Shown: positions 1 to 11,200, counted from the stretch's first letter. The stretch is 64,000 nt of DNA from Planktothricoides raciborskii GIHE-MW2 (GCF_040564635.1 NZ_CP159837.1:3087001-3151000); one strand, 5' to 3'. Translations and numbers: made by a program. Notes: generated by a model from the sequence alone, not told the origin.

Positions 1-14
1 GTGATATGGATCAC
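1..14. promoter_or_regulatory. CRP-like palindrome in repeat R1-A
   Basis: GTGATATGGATCAC matches the core of the CRP/SyCRP1 consensus (TGTGA-N6-TCACA). The base before it lies outside the window. The same palindrome recurs in the related repeat at 3643-3656. Binding is inferred from the match only. Confidence 0.4.
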
Positions 15-356
15 AATTTATGTATAACTTATGTATAACTTTATGTATATTTTTTGTCTGATTTATGTATAAGTTTGTCACAATTTTTCATCAATAATTT
101 ATAATTATTTTATGCTGACTTTGAATCCCTGTTAAATCCGGGCAAATTGTTAAGATTTTATTAAAAAAACGATATTTTTCGGCAATTTATTCGGTAAATT
201 CCCTGAGATTAGATGGGCAAAAACCCCTAGGTGTATCACCCCTCATTAGATGAAATAAACCCCAGAAAATTAGATTTGTTATAGTAAAAAAGTGGCAATT
301 CCCGGTAAATGCAACTAATCGTGACAAAATATTATAAATAGTTAAGTTTCTGAGAG
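1..356. repeat. Dispersed non-coding repeat R1, copy A
   Basis: This AT-rich stretch has no convincing ORF. From about 46 to 356 it aligns almost base for base with 12796-13118, including the shared blocks TTTATGTATAAGTTTGT, AAATTCCCTGAGATTAGATG and AAATAGTTAAGTTTCTGAGA. A shorter relative lies at about 3590-3740. The copy probably begins left of the window. It carries a CRP-like palindrome at its left end. No protein reading frame is conserved between copies, so I read it as a non-coding mobile or regulatory repeat. Confidence 0.8.
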
Positions 357-668
357 CAATGCGTGGCAGAGAATTTTTGTTGGCGCACTTGGTTTTATGT
401 TAGATTTATGGTTAAAGTTATGCCTGCGGAAAAAGCGATTCTCTCCCCAGAGCTTGGCGATCGCCATGTATCTATATAGATATGTTTTTTCACCACAGAA
501 ACCGGGCTATCTAGTGAATGAAAAAATGGAAAATAAGAGGCGATTATCTCGTCCTTCGCAAACGGAACGCGCTGCTCATAATCCAGGCAGATATAAAGCC
601 ATAAGTAGCCTCGATCCATTCAATCTCTCGGCAATTCATGTCGCAGGTATTGAACCGAGCAAATCGGT

Positions 669-1736
669 TCAACATTTTCGTAAAAAATTTAACATTTCCT
701 CATTGTAATGGCGAAAAATTTCGGCATTAGAAAGGGCGGGTTTTTCCCGCACTGCCCAGCCAATTTTTGGTCGCAATGCCAGGGTTTTTTTATCTTGAGT
801 ATAGGAAGTAAAACCGGCAATAAATTCCATGTCATACTCTTCCGATAAATACTGCCATTTAAAGGGCGCAGAAGATAAACCGCTAGGGAATCGAGGATGA
901 GTCAAACTGTCAAATTTAGCATTTTGTTCTATGCTGCCATTACTCTTTTGAATATAAGGAAACCACTGGATAATCCAACCGCTAATAAAGGGACCGCCGC
1001 TCATTTTGGAGATTTTATAGAAATTACTCCATAAGGTTGACTCATTTACTTCTTTTGCGGTGTTGACAATGCGATCGAGGATGGGTGATAAGTGGTCAGT
1101 CCACCATTGCAAATCGTAAGTTTCCCCTACGGCAAGAATCCGCGATCGCAACAACTGCCAATCTGACAATTCTCCCTCTAAAGTGATTTCGGGAATCCCG
1201 CACCAAGTTGTACAAAGAAACTCAAAATAACTTTGCATGGCATCCATTAACACCACTTCGTTAGCGGCTTGCTCTATTTTGCCCGTTGTGCTAAAATTGG
1301 TGACAATATTCCCATGATTTTCTGCCCCAATTTTTGATTTGATTTGCTGGGAAAAATCGGCAAAGACTTCTTCCCAAGGATTTTCCAACGCTCCTTTGAC
1401 AAAATTATCCCGCCGCACCTTGATTTGTTCTTTGCCTGCTTTTTTGTCCGTAAAATAATGACGCATTTTTTCTGAATTAAGATTGATATGGTAGGCTAAC
1501 CCTTGAGTAAACAGCAGCCAAAACATATCGGGAGACAGAATTAAGGGATAATGACGGGAATAGGCGTCATGGACAGCATTGACAAAAGGATGATACGAGC
1601 AGGAAACGACCTCTCCGGTATATTCAGAACAAGATTCTACCGGGGTTTTTAATCGATATTCGATCGCCCTTTTGGGATTCGTCATTCTTTCGGGAGAAGT
1701 CGCCTTTTCCACTGAATCCACTGAGAATGTAATCAT
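669..1736 (-). CDS. DUF4419 domain protein
   Basis: A 355-residue protein with no signal peptide or membrane segment. Residues ~45-85 hold the family's characteristic block, with HPFVNAVHDAYSRHYPL followed by LSPDMFWLLFTQGLAYHIN, and it continues over most of its length like DUF4419 proteins, including the SGGPFISGWI stretch near residue 245. DUF4419 members occur sporadically in bacteria and fungi and have no established biochemical role that I know. It is transcribed away from the DUF433 gene and ends next to repeat R1-A. The N-terminal ~25 residues are not conserved-looking, so a slightly later start is possible. Function is unknown. Confidence 0.75.
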   Translation of the reverse strand: MITFSVDSVEKATSPERMTNPKRAIEYRLKTPVESCSEYTGEVVSCSYHPFVNAVHDAYSRHYPLILSPDMFWLLFTQGLAYHINLNSEKMRHYFTDKKAGKEQIKVRRDNFVKGALENPWEEVFADFSQQIKSKIGAENHGNIVTNFSTTGKIEQAANEVVLMDAMQSYFEFLCTTWCGIPEITLEGELSDWQLLRSRILAVGETYDLQWWTDHLSPILDRIVNTAKEVNESTLWSNFYKISKMSGGPFISGWIIQWFPYIQKSNGSIEQNAKFDSLTHPRFPSGLSSAPFKWQYLSEEYDMEFIAGFTSYTQDKKTLALRPKIGWAVREKPALSNAEIFRHYNEEMLNFLRKC

Positions 1737-1865
1737 AGATACTCCGTTTTTATTTATGGTTACGCTGAAGGAAATGAAGTCGCGATCGCTTTTATCTAAA
1801 AATTTGGGAGATTGGGATATTTGGGCGATCGGGGTTGGTAGGCGATCGATGTTGGTGGGCGATCG

Positions 1866-1925
1866 CGCAATTTAAGGATAAAGATTCGGATGTTGGCTGA
1901 ATAAACCGACTATTTGAGCGATTTG
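1866..1925. repeat. Dispersed intergenic repeat R2, copy 1
   Basis: About 58 bp nearly identical to 4911-4975. The two share AATTTAAGGATAAAGATTC, then GGCTGAATAAACCGACTATT and TTGAGC, and each ends beside a GATCG motif. Neither copy lies in a credible ORF. Confidence 0.7.
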
Positions 1926-2020
1926 TGCTATTGCGATCGCTCAAATACATTGTCGAAAATAAGAGCATCCGCTAGGATTAGAAGGTACATTAACAGTCAA
2001 TCCAGACTTGGGCTAAAAAG

Positions 2021-2443
2021 ATGGCATCCTACTCCGTTAACTTGCCGCTTCAACTCCAGGAAGAAGTAGAAAAATGTGCCCTGGATCAAGGCATTCCCCC
2101 AGACCAATTTATTCTCTGGGCAGTGGCCGAAAAAGTGGCCGTTCTCCAGCATCAATTCCACGATCGCAGCTTTCCCCAAATCACATATCGCACTGGTGCC
2201 AGCGGTAGCCCTGTCGCCGTAATTCGGGGAACCCGAATTAGAGTCCAGACGATTGCGATCGCCGCGCACCAATGGGGAATGTCTTCCAAGCAGCTTGCGG
2301 AGGAATATGGGTTAACTGAAGCTCAAATTAACGACGCACTCTTGTTTTATACCGCACATCAAACCGAAATTGACAGAGCGATCGCCACCGAACAGGAGAT
2401 GGAAGCAGCCATGTCAGCAACTATGCGGTCTAGCAACTCATAA
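2021..2443 (+). CDS. DUF433 antitoxin-like protein (orphan)
   Basis: A 140-residue protein whose C-terminal half is a DUF433 domain. GTRIRVQTIAIAAHQWGMS, then LAEEYGLTEAQINDALLFY and a final HQTEID match the winged-helix antitoxin family usually paired with a DUF5615 PIN-like toxin. The N-terminal ~60 residues resemble the DNA-binding extension of VapB-like proteins. In the usual layout the toxin gene overlaps or follows directly. Here the downstream space is taken by the convergent decarboxylase gene, whose 3' end overlaps this one by about 85 bp, and no PIN gene is present. I infer a solitary antitoxin or a remnant of a lost module. The last ~20 residues may be altered by the junction. Confidence 0.8.
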   Translation: MASYSVNLPLQLQEEVEKCALDQGIPPDQFILWAVAEKVAVLQHQFHDRSFPQITYRTGASGSPVAVIRGTRIRVQTIAIAAHQWGMSSKQLAEEYGLTEAQINDALLFYTAHQTEIDRAIATEQEMEAAMSATMRSSNS

Positions 2444-3492
2444 CTATGATTTTGCATCACCACCACATGAGCTAAATTGCCTGCTGTCGCAAGCTGCCAC
2501 TTAGCCACAATTGCAGCGGGTGGTTTGTCAAAAACAACTGTGGTAGAATAAGGATTTAGCAAGCAAAACAACCCCGCTTCTTTTAACTGTTCGTACAAAT
2601 AGACAGCTTTGTTAACGCACCAGTGGGCTTCACTCTCAAATAAATGCTGCCGCTGCATAATTGCGTACCACAAAAATAGCGGTGCATGGCCGTTGCGAGA
2701 CCCAGATAAAGTAGTATCTTTGGAGCCGATATATTCAATGTTAGTCGCCAATTTATCCACCAGTTTTTTGCGAGTCAGCACAACACCGCAGGGAAAGGGG
2801 CAGCCGATGAATTTATGACCGGAAATTGCTAGGCTGTGAATTGGCAAGTTAAAATTGATTCGACCAGGAGCGAGATATGGCAGCAGCATTCCCCCCAGCG
2901 CTCCATCACAATGAATATAAAAATTTTGAATGTTTTTAGCCTTTAGCACTGCTAAAACTTTCCCTAGGTCATCCACCGCACCTTTGACTGTGGTGCCGAT
3001 ATTAAGGTTGATAATTGCTGGGCGATTTGGGTCTAGTTGAATTTCTAGGTCATTGTAATCCATTTCGCCATGAGATTGGGATTTAACAACCGCGTGAGGG
3101 ATTTGGAAAAACCGCGCTGCTTTGGCAACAGAATAGTGAGAATCTTCAGAAGCATACAAAATCCCCTCTGGATAAGTTTCTCTTCCCAGCAATAAACCAT
3201 AGAAGTTTCCTTCTGTGCCGCCGTTGGTAACGTATCCCCACCAGTCTTCCGCTTGATAAAGTTGGGCAAAAAATGCCAACGCTTCTTGCTCAAACTCCCG
3301 GCTATCTATTTGGTAATTAGACCGAATAAATGGATCGCCCAAGTTGTTTATAGAAAAATCCAAAAACTGCATGATTTTGCTGTAATCATAGGTTAGATTG
3401 TATGGATATCCAGCGTGAAGTGATATTTTTTCAATCAAATCTTGTTTGTAGTGATCGAGCCGACTGGTGATGGTGTTTTCTGCAACTATCAT
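2359..3492 (-). CDS. hdc: Histidine decarboxylase-like PLP enzyme
   Basis: A group II PLP-dependent decarboxylase that most resembles bacterial histidine decarboxylases, which form histamine and CO2 from histidine. The motif AISGHKFIGCPFPCG carries the PLP-binding lysine (about residue 230 from the chosen start). YVTNGGTEGNFYG is the cofactor phosphate region and IHCDGALGG holds the aspartate that contacts the pyridine nitrogen. I chose the ATG at 3492 because TTTGGAG lies 7 bases upstream; an upstream ATG at 3558 would add 22 unconserved residues. The last ~20 residues lie inside the overlap with the convergent DUF433 gene and look unlike the family, which suggests a rearranged 3' end. Substrate choice (histidine or another amino acid) is inferred from resemblance. 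Confidence 0.85.
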   Translation of the reverse strand: MIVAENTITSRLDHYKQDLIEKISLHAGYPYNLTYDYSKIMQFLDFSINNLGDPFIRSNYQIDSREFEQEALAFFAQLYQAEDWWGYVTNGGTEGNFYGLLLGRETYPEGILYASEDSHYSVAKAARFFQIPHAVVKSQSHGEMDYNDLEIQLDPNRPAIINLNIGTTVKGAVDDLGKVLAVLKAKNIQNFYIHCDGALGGMLLPYLAPGRINFNLPIHSLAISGHKFIGCPFPCGVVLTRKKLVDKLATNIEYIGSKDTTLSGSRNGHAPLFLWYAIMQRQHLFESEAHWCVNKAVYLYEQLKEAGLFCLLNPYSTTVVFDKPPAAIVAKWQLATAGNLAHVVVMQNHSYELLDRIVADMAASISCSVAIALSISV

Positions 3493-3558
3493 TTTTTTAC
3501 TCCAAATTGTTGTAAGCTCTAGCGATCGATGAAGAGGGTGTTTATAATTGGTGGGCAA

Positions 3559-3925
3559 CCCCCACCCTAAGTTAATCAGGCTTCAATAAGTAAATTAACT
3601 TATTTCCTATTTCAATTTATCATTATGCTTTGGCTGCTGTGGGTGATATAGATCACAACTTTTGTCTGATTTATGTTTGATTTATGTATAACTTTGTCGA
3701 TTACTTTTAAATTAACTCATAATTATTTTATTCTGGCTTTTAAGCACAATTATCCACTGATTATCCCGATCGCGACTAGGGTGTAGTTAGGTGGTGATTA
3801 ATCCCCACCCTAGGTCGCTCGTGGCTGAATCAGTAAATTAACTTATTGCCTATGCCAAATTATCATTATGCTTTGGCTGATGTGGGCGCGATCGCGATCG
3901 CCATATATCACGACTATTATAAACC
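3559..3925. repeat. Intergenic region with two partial R1 copies
   Basis: Two tandem modules each begin with CCCACCCTA (3566 and 3805), run through AGTAAATTAACTTATT and then ATCATTATGCTTTGGCTG. The first continues into TTTGTCTGATTTATG and CATAATTATTTTATTCTGGC, which match R1 copies A and B. The second stops at a run of HIP1-like GCGATCGC sequence. The same module order precedes R1-B at 12612-12790. No gene is visible. Confidence 0.7.
3643..3656. promoter_or_regulatory. CRP-like palindrome in partial R1 copy
   Basis: GTGATATAGATCAC is a perfect 5+5 inverted repeat around a 4-base centre and is followed by A, giving a TCACA right half-site. It differs by one base from the palindrome at 1-14. 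Confidence 0.4.
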
Positions 3926-4597
3926 CTATCGGTGTTTGTTGTTTAAGGAAAAACTTCCTCGATCGCAGTCTATTTGAATTTCTTTGTAAGCCAATAAAAT
4001 CTTTAAATTGTTGAAAGCTTCTCTTGACATAAAATCTGTATCAATGATATACTTATAATTAATAGTCTCAATCAATAAATGGCTACAATTGAAATTATGA
4101 GAGCTATTGGGAAGAAATATTCCTCTACAATATGTGACTTTTTTAATAGCTTCGTAAGGAATATAGATGTTTTTTTGATTTTTAGAAAACAAGGTTTTAG
4201 GTATTTCTATCATTAAAGCAGATATTTTAATATATTTAGGATATTTTTTGATGTAGACAATCAAAAATATATATTTTATTATTTGATATAAAACATATAA
4301 AGGAGTTACCAAACTTAATAGAAAATTAAAAATTATACCCAAAGTTCCAAATAATCCCCCCATAAAATTTAATATTATTACCGGGAGATAAAACATAAAC
4401 AAGCTCAATTTTAAAATTTCTATATATTCATTAGTTAAGGCGATAAATAAAAATAAATTCGCCAATAAAAATCCAAACAAGCAGATTAAAAATGGGGATG
4501 TTAAAGGGGCAAATTTATAGATATAATAATAACCAGTATCTTTGAATAAACTATTGTAATTGAGATGATTTTCTAAAGGTAAATATTTGATTTTCAT
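3926..4597 (-). CDS. AT-rich hypothetical membrane protein
   Basis: I do not recognise this 223-residue protein. It has hydrophobic segments at roughly residues 29-58, 62-85 and 90-120. A soluble C-terminal half follows whose pattern (IYIPYEAIKKVTYCRG, then a hydrophobic strand, then a helix) recalls membrane-anchored PH-like domains, though I cannot confirm that. I chose the ATG at 4597 because AGAGG lies about 8 bases upstream; an upstream ATG at 4648 lacks one. Base and codon use are much more AT-rich than in the neighbouring genes, with ATA, AAA and TTA codons dominating. It stands alone between repeat-rich gaps, so it may be a transferred gene. Confidence 0.6.
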   Translation of the reverse strand: MKIKYLPLENHLNYNSLFKDTGYYYIYKFAPLTSPFLICLFGFLLANLFLFIALTNEYIEILKLSLFMFYLPVIILNFMGGLFGTLGIIFNFLLSLVTPLYVLYQIIKYIFLIVYIKKYPKYIKISALMIEIPKTLFSKNQKNIYIPYEAIKKVTYCRGIFLPNSSHNFNCSHLLIETINYKYIIDTDFMSREAFNNLKILLAYKEIQIDCDRGSFSLNNKHR

Positions 4598-5284
4598 CAC
4601 TTTGACCTCTAACCAACAAATAATTTGAGAGTTTTTTTGCTTTAGCAAAATGTATAAGTATGAAAAATCATATCGTCACCCGATCGCTCCCTTGGATTGG
4701 TTCTGTAAATTATCCAAGTGAAGCGCGATTCGCGAGAGTAGATCCCTTGGGGTAATCGCCCGTTTCTCTCCCCTCAACCCTCCTTTTTAAGCAGGGCTTT
4801 ATGCGATCGCTCTTTATTCTCATAGTCTCCTGGAGAATTGTTTCTGGTAGTCACTTTAATCCGTGGCTATTGTTTGGGGAAATAAAGGGAGCGATCGCAT
4901 AGCACAATTTACAGCACAATTTAAGGATAAAGATTCTGATTTGGGCTGAATAAACCGACTATTTGAGCTATTTGTAACAGGCGATCGACTGCGGTGAGAA
5001 AGATGAAATGTGTCTTGACGAGAAATCACCCCACCCGTAGGGACTTGGGCCAGCCGTGTCCTCCGGTTCCCCCCTTTTTAAGGCTAATCTTGTAGGGGTT
5101 TTGAAACCACGAAAAATCGTTATTTCATGTAGGGGCGCAATGCTTGCGCCCCTATGGTCCGGTTTCCTTTCGCTAGAGTCGGGTTTCTTTTCGCTAGAGT
5201 CGGGTTTCCCAAGCTAGGGGGCGCAAGCATTGCGCCCCTACAAAACCCCTACAAGATTAGCTTTTTAAGGGGGGCTAGGGGGGA
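4598..5284. other. Intergenic region with R2 copy and inverted repeat
   Basis: No gene is supported here. It holds several HIP1 sites, the second R2 copy at 4911-4975, and a long inverted repeat at 5071-5275. ORFs that cross it are low-complexity and lack a ribosome binding site. Confidence 0.6.
5071..5275. repeat. MITE-like inverted repeat
   Basis: The left arm (about 5073-5155) reads GCTAATCTTGTAGGGGTTTT and then GGGGCGCAATGCTTGCGCCCC. The right arm (about 5215-5275) is its reverse complement, except that about 30 bases near the inner part of the left arm are missing from the right. Between the arms lies a duplicated short unit, TTCGCTAGAGTCGGGTTTC. No transposase is present. It sits immediately 3' of the giant exoprotein gene and could act as its terminator. 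Confidence 0.65.
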
Positions 5285-8200
5285 TTACACAAAACTAAAC
5301 GCACCACTATCCAGACTCAGGTTCGCCACTCCCTGAACCACCGCAATCAACTCATCTTGACCATTAGTTGTGCGGAAAATCTGAGCATCGGTTTGGACGA
5401 TATCCTGTTCGCCTTGCAGACCGCTATAGTGACCAATGACCTTGGACAGTTCCGCAATCCGATAGTCTGTAGAACGACCATGCAGTTGCAGCATATCGGC
5501 ATTCAGGTCAAAATCGGTAATCAGGGCATAGTCATCACCACCCGCTGCAATACAGTAGGCAGTGGTCGCATCACCCAAGACAAAGGTATCGGCCCCTTCT
5601 CCCCCGGTGAGGGTATCGATTTCCGGCTCAGAATTGGGGGCATCGGGATTAACGCCGATTAAAATATCGTTGCCAGCGTCCCCGGAGAGGAGGTCGCTAC
5701 CGCCACCCCCTTGTAAGGTGTCGTTATTTTCCTCACCAGAGAGAGTGTCGTTGCCCAAGTCTCCCCAGAGAAAGTCTTTACCAGCCCCACCAGAGAGGCT
5801 ATCTTGGTCTTTACCACCGTAGAGGCTATCGTCTCCGTCGCCACCGAGGAGGGTATCATCCCCTTCATTGCCGTTAAGCAAATCGTTGCCCAAGTCGCCA
5901 CAGAGGGAATCGTTGCCCGTGCCACCCAGGAGGTTATCGTTATCTTTGCCGCCATGTAAGGTGTCGTCTCCGTCACCACCGTTGAGGATATCATCCCCTT
6001 CGTTGCCGTTGAGGAAGTCGTTGCCGAGGTCGCCACAGAGGGAGTCGTTGCCAGTGCCACCGAGGAGGAAATCGTTCCCTTGGCCGCCATGTAAGGTATC
6101 CTTGTCGTCACCGCCATAGAGGGTGTCATTCCCTTGGTTGCCGTTGAGGAAATCATCCCCTAAGTCGCCGCAGAGGATATCGTTCTGGCTATGACCCATC
6201 AGGGTATCGTTGTCTTTACCGCCGTGAATGGTATCGTTGCCATTACCTCCTTCTACCGTGTCGTCGCCCAGGTTGCCATTCAGGAAGTTGTTGCCACCGA
6301 CGCCATAAATTTGGTCATTGCTATCCAAACCGAGGATAGTATCCGAGGCATTGCTGCCGTGGAGTTCGTCAATTTCTGGGGTGCCCATGACGGGTTTGCC
6401 AGGGATGATGATTTGACGGCGGATGATGTCCAGTTGTCCGTTGCTGTCGGTGGCATGGATGAGCAGTTCAAAGGCTCCTGTGGCGGTGTCTGGAACATCC
6501 CAGGAGAATTCGCCGGTTTCGGGATTGAGGGTTGCCCCTTCTGGTCCTGAGACTAGGGTGAGAGTATCGCCCGAGTCAAAGGGGATGAGGGTATTGTAGG
6601 TAGTGCCTTCGGTGGCGATGAGGTTCCAACCGTCGGCGGTGGGTTCTGGTTCGCCAATGGAGGCAATGGCAGGTTCGCTAAACGGACTGCTGCGATATTC
6701 GCTATCGACGGCTTGGACAACGAACCGATAGGTTTTACCGGGAGTGAGGTCGGTGAGAGTGAGTTCGGTTTCGTTGCTGTTGGTGGGAGTGCTTTCGCTG
6801 TAGGCTTCAGCGGTGGGGTCATCGGTGTAGCTGATGCGGTAGTAGTCCGCGTTTTCTACTTCAGACCAGGTGAGTTTGACTTCGTTGCCGCCAGTCCAGG
6901 TGGCATTGAGGGTTTCTACAGTGTCCGGGGCACCGGCTTCCACGATGCGGACGCGACCGGGGGCATAAGCGAATTGCGGGACGCTTTCGCCGTCGTCTAT
7001 CATGGCGTAGATATAATAGTCGCCGGTGGAAATTTCCGAGGTATCCCAAGTATAGCTGCCGGGGCCGTCGGTTTCCCCGAGGTTGTCGGTGATGAGTAAG
7101 CCGTTGAAGCCTTCGCGATCGTCATCGTAGAATAGGCTGATTTTGGCGTCGGAGTCTTTGTCAAAGGCGCTGTAGTCAATGGTGACATTGGGGCCGGTGA
7201 CATCTTGGGCCGGGGAGGTGAGTTGGATTTCCGGGGCATGGGTGCCACCGAGAGCCGTGAGTTCGAGGTTGCCAAGATTAGATGTTTCGGGAAGTTGAAC
7301 AGTCCAGTTGCCCGCTTCAGGTTTGGCAATAGCAATGGCTTTCTTTGTGCTGTGAGTCAGTTCTTCAACTACAGCAATATTTTCTAAGTTGGCAAAATCG
7401 GCTTCAGTATAGATTGTGCCATCAGGCGCTTGAATTTGAACAGGGACATTGTTGGCTTCGTTTTCCCATTCGGCAAATAGGAGAATATAAGGAGTGTCCG
7501 GGGCAATGGCGAAAGTGGCTTCGGAATTAACGTCAGAACGTTCGATGTTCGTTTCTTGTTGATTTAGCTCAATGGTGATGCCGTCGTCTTCCGCTTGCAG
7601 TCGCGCTAATTGCTCAGGAGATAATGTTTCACCACGTACTAGGGCAGAGAAAATTTCCCCTTCGTCCCCGGGGGTGTCTTCTGCATTCAGGCGATCGTCC
7701 AAGGCATGACCGATTTCTTCCAGCAACACTTTAGTAATAGCAGGAATATTTTCAGCGTGATGACTGAGAAATTCGGCGGACAAATAAATAGTATCAGTAG
7801 CCGTGGCAAAAGCACCGGCAGCACCATTCATTTCCGTGGCAGAGATGATTTCTATAGAAGGTAAGTTGCCTAATTCACCCCCCTGCCAGATTTGACGGAA
7901 GTTTTCGGTTGTCGTCTCGTCTAACTCTGCTCCAAATGCTAACTGCATTTGCCGGGTGAAGTCATCGGATTTCGCAAAGTTTTGCAGTTGATTTTGGGCA
8001 TTTTGCAATGAATCTTCGATGAGTTGCGTCAGGGTTGCCTCAGCCAAAGTCGGACCTTCGACTATCCAGGTGGTGTCGTTGAAAGACCCTTGGGCTGAAA
8101 ATTGATTGGGGAATGCCGTTTGACGAGCGTCCGTGATTGGCTGGATTTGGTTTACACCGATTAACTGAACTCGGTCTTTTTTTCCTTGAGGAAGCTGGTT

Positions 8201-11200
8201 TAACCAAACTCGCGCACCGACTTCTGACTCCTTCAGTCCCAAATTCTTCAATACATCTACAGTGACCCAGAAAGCAAAATAATCATTGTCAGATTGATAA
8301 TCATTTTTGCTGTATTGGATCAGCATATTCAGCGAACCTACTTCCTTTCCGCCCAGTAAAGGAACTTCTTTGGGAAGAGTTCCCTTTGCTTGATGGTATA
8401 GATTAAACGCAGTTGTATTTAGGTTGACAGAAAAGCCTCCTTTATTTTCCAACGTTCCACCGAAAGATTGCTGGCTAAAGTTGGCTTGGAAATATCCACC
8501 TTGCCAATTATTTGTAGGATCGCCCCATTTTAATGTAGCATCGCCTTCAGCAGTTACTAATCCTTCTAGGACTTCAACAATGCCGTTGACTTTCACTTTG
8601 TCTTTGTTGATTTCACCAATAACGTCTAGAGAAGCTAAGGACGTTGCATCATCGGCAGGCTTAGAACCACCTTTATCTGTCAGTTCCAATTTCTTAAGTC
8701 CTGGCAGTTTCGGGTTGTTTCTCTGCTCTTTGTTAAGGCTGACTTTTTTGGTGCTTAATTCTGTTGATTTTGCATTTGATTCTGATTTTATCCACTTGGT
8801 CAACCAGCCAGGAAGGGTGACATTAATTTGTGGCCCTGCTGTCAGACCAAAAAATCCACCTAAAGTTATCGGTAACTGTTGCTCTTGAGCCGCTGCTGAG
8901 AAATTAGTTAGGCTTGCCCCAATACTTTGGAAAAATGCCCCACTATTACCAATGGGCTTATTTAAGTTTTTCAGCCCTACCAGAACCGCGTTAGGTTGCC
9001 AGTCTAAGAAATCAACCCCAGCTTCCACATTAAAGGAAGGCATCTTCAGTTCACCTTTCAGGCTCATAGTTTCTGCTGGGGTATCAATTGAAAGGCTTGC
9101 CGATTCTAATCCCCAGCCGGAGCTACCAAACTGGACTGCACCAATGGAAGCATCTGCTTTGAGTTCAGTTTTGAATTTGCCGGTAAAAGTTTTTGGTGCG
9201 CCTTGCCAATTATTTCCATGTACTGTCTCATATTCTTGATACTTAGGAATAATTTTTAGATAGTTATCCCCGCTCAATTTGATGGTGGCATCAAATACTT
9301 TAGGAAGCTTTATGTCTCCTGTTAATTTCAGTTCATCTCCTGATGCTTCTGCTGTTATATCTGTGAGATTGACTCCCAACTTCTTCAACAAAGGAAATTC
9401 TTCAGTTTGGCTTATAGTACCTTTGGTAATTTTGCCCTGAGCATCGCGTTCTACAGAAATTATTTTGCCAAACTGCAAGGAATTTGCCGAGTCCCAGAAT
9501 GATTGTTCCAGAAGAATGGGGACTTGACCACCAGAAGTTTGAGCAATTTGTTGAGCCAGTGAACCTTGGGCAAAAGTGTTGGCCGGTTGAGTAAAAGATT
9601 GAGCATTAGGACGACTTTGTTCGATTTGAACAAGTTGGGAATTAGGACCACTTTGTTCGATTTTGATGGCCTGAGAGTCTTGAGGAGAAGCGAAGGGAAT
9701 GCCTAGCTCAACTCCAAAGACTTCCTCTGGGATAATGATACCGCCATCAACGGCGAGATTGGAGTCCGCAGTTGAGCCGCCGTTGGGGTTGACGAAGGAG
9801 AGTTTGTCGTAGTAAATTTCACAGCCAGCAATGTCTAGGGCCGGTTCTCCAAAGGCAAACTCTTGCTTGATTTCCGAGGTTTCGGTTTTTCCGGGGTCAA
9901 TATCGAAGGTGCCATAGAATAGGAGTTCGTTTTTGCCGTCAATGTTGGCTTTGATTTGTCCGTGAGCCTGGATATTCCCGTTGTGTCCTACGATATCGCC
10001 ATCGATTAAGGTAAATAGGGGTTTGAAAGTTTCCCCTTGGGTGGGTTTTAGCCCGATTTGCACGTTGGCACCCAAACCACTAAAGCCTGTGGATTTGATG
10101 GCAAATTCATCATCCCCCACCATTTTCAGCATCAAAGGGCCATAGGTGATGGTGTGGTTGGGGTTGCTGAAGTCCAAGGGGTCAGGATTCTTAGGTTTTG
10201 GTTGTTGCCCATTATTTCCCAGAGTCAGACTTGGCAAAACAGGTGCAATGGTGGAACTCACCGGCTGTGTGGGAATAACCGGCTGCTGTGGGGTACTTGA
10301 GGCAGTATCGTCGTTTGTCAGAGTAGCGATGCCTTCGCCATCAGCAATAATGGCACCAACCGCATTACTGAGATTGACTTTGAAGGTTTCGTCAGGTTCT
10401 ACGGTGGTGTCCGGGTTGACCCAGACGGAAATTCCTTTTTCTGTGGTCCCTGGGTTAAAAGTCAGAGTGCCGCTGTTGGCTTGATAGTCTTCCCCTGCCG
10501 TGGCAGTTCCGTCCGCCGTGGCATAGTTGACGGTGACGGTTTCGGTGCTGGGTTGGGGTAAGGTGACTTGGAAAACGAATCCGTTGGGGTTGCCACTATT
10601 CCCTTCTGGGAGTTGGACATCGGTAATGGATAGACCGTTGGCGTCATCATTGGTAATGGTGCCAATGGCTTCGGAGTCGGCAAGGGTGGCGCCGGTGGGG
10701 TTGCTGAGAGTGACTTTGAAGGTTTCGTCAGGTTCTACTTCCGTGTCGCCAATGATGGGAACGGTGATGGTTTTTTCGGTTTCTCCGGGGTTAAAGGTGA
10801 GAGTGCCAGTGGTGGCGGTGTAGTCAACTCCGGCAGTGGCGGTATCATCCGCAGTGGTGTAGCTGACGGTAACGGTTTCGGTGGCAGCTTCGGATAGGGT
10901 GACGGTGAAGGTGGCGTTGGTGGTGCCGTTGTTGCCTTCTGGGAGTTGGCGATCGTTAATGGATAGGGTTGCACCTGTGAGTAAGTCACCCAGATTGTAA
11001 TCAATTAAAGAGGGTAATAGGTTACTAACGGATTCTGGAACAGACCCGCTCAGGCTGTTGCTGTCTAGGAAGAGATATTGCAAAGAACTCAAATTGCCCA
11101 GTTCCGGGGGAATTGACCCGCTTAGGTTGTTGATGAACAGGTAGAGCTCTGTCAAAGAACTCAAATTGCCCAGTTCCGGGGGAATTGACCCGCTTAGGTT

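Noticed and set aside
397-708. 103-residue open frame on the + strand and a 74-residue frame opposite it
   Set aside because: Both are low in recognisable motifs, lack a ribosome binding site, and the + frame runs into the 3' end of the DUF4419 gene.
5562-6156. Frames antisense or shifted to the RTX repeats (Pro/Ser-rich and Thr/Ala-rich)
   Set aside because: They mirror the GGxGxD repeat codons of the exoprotein and have no independent signals.
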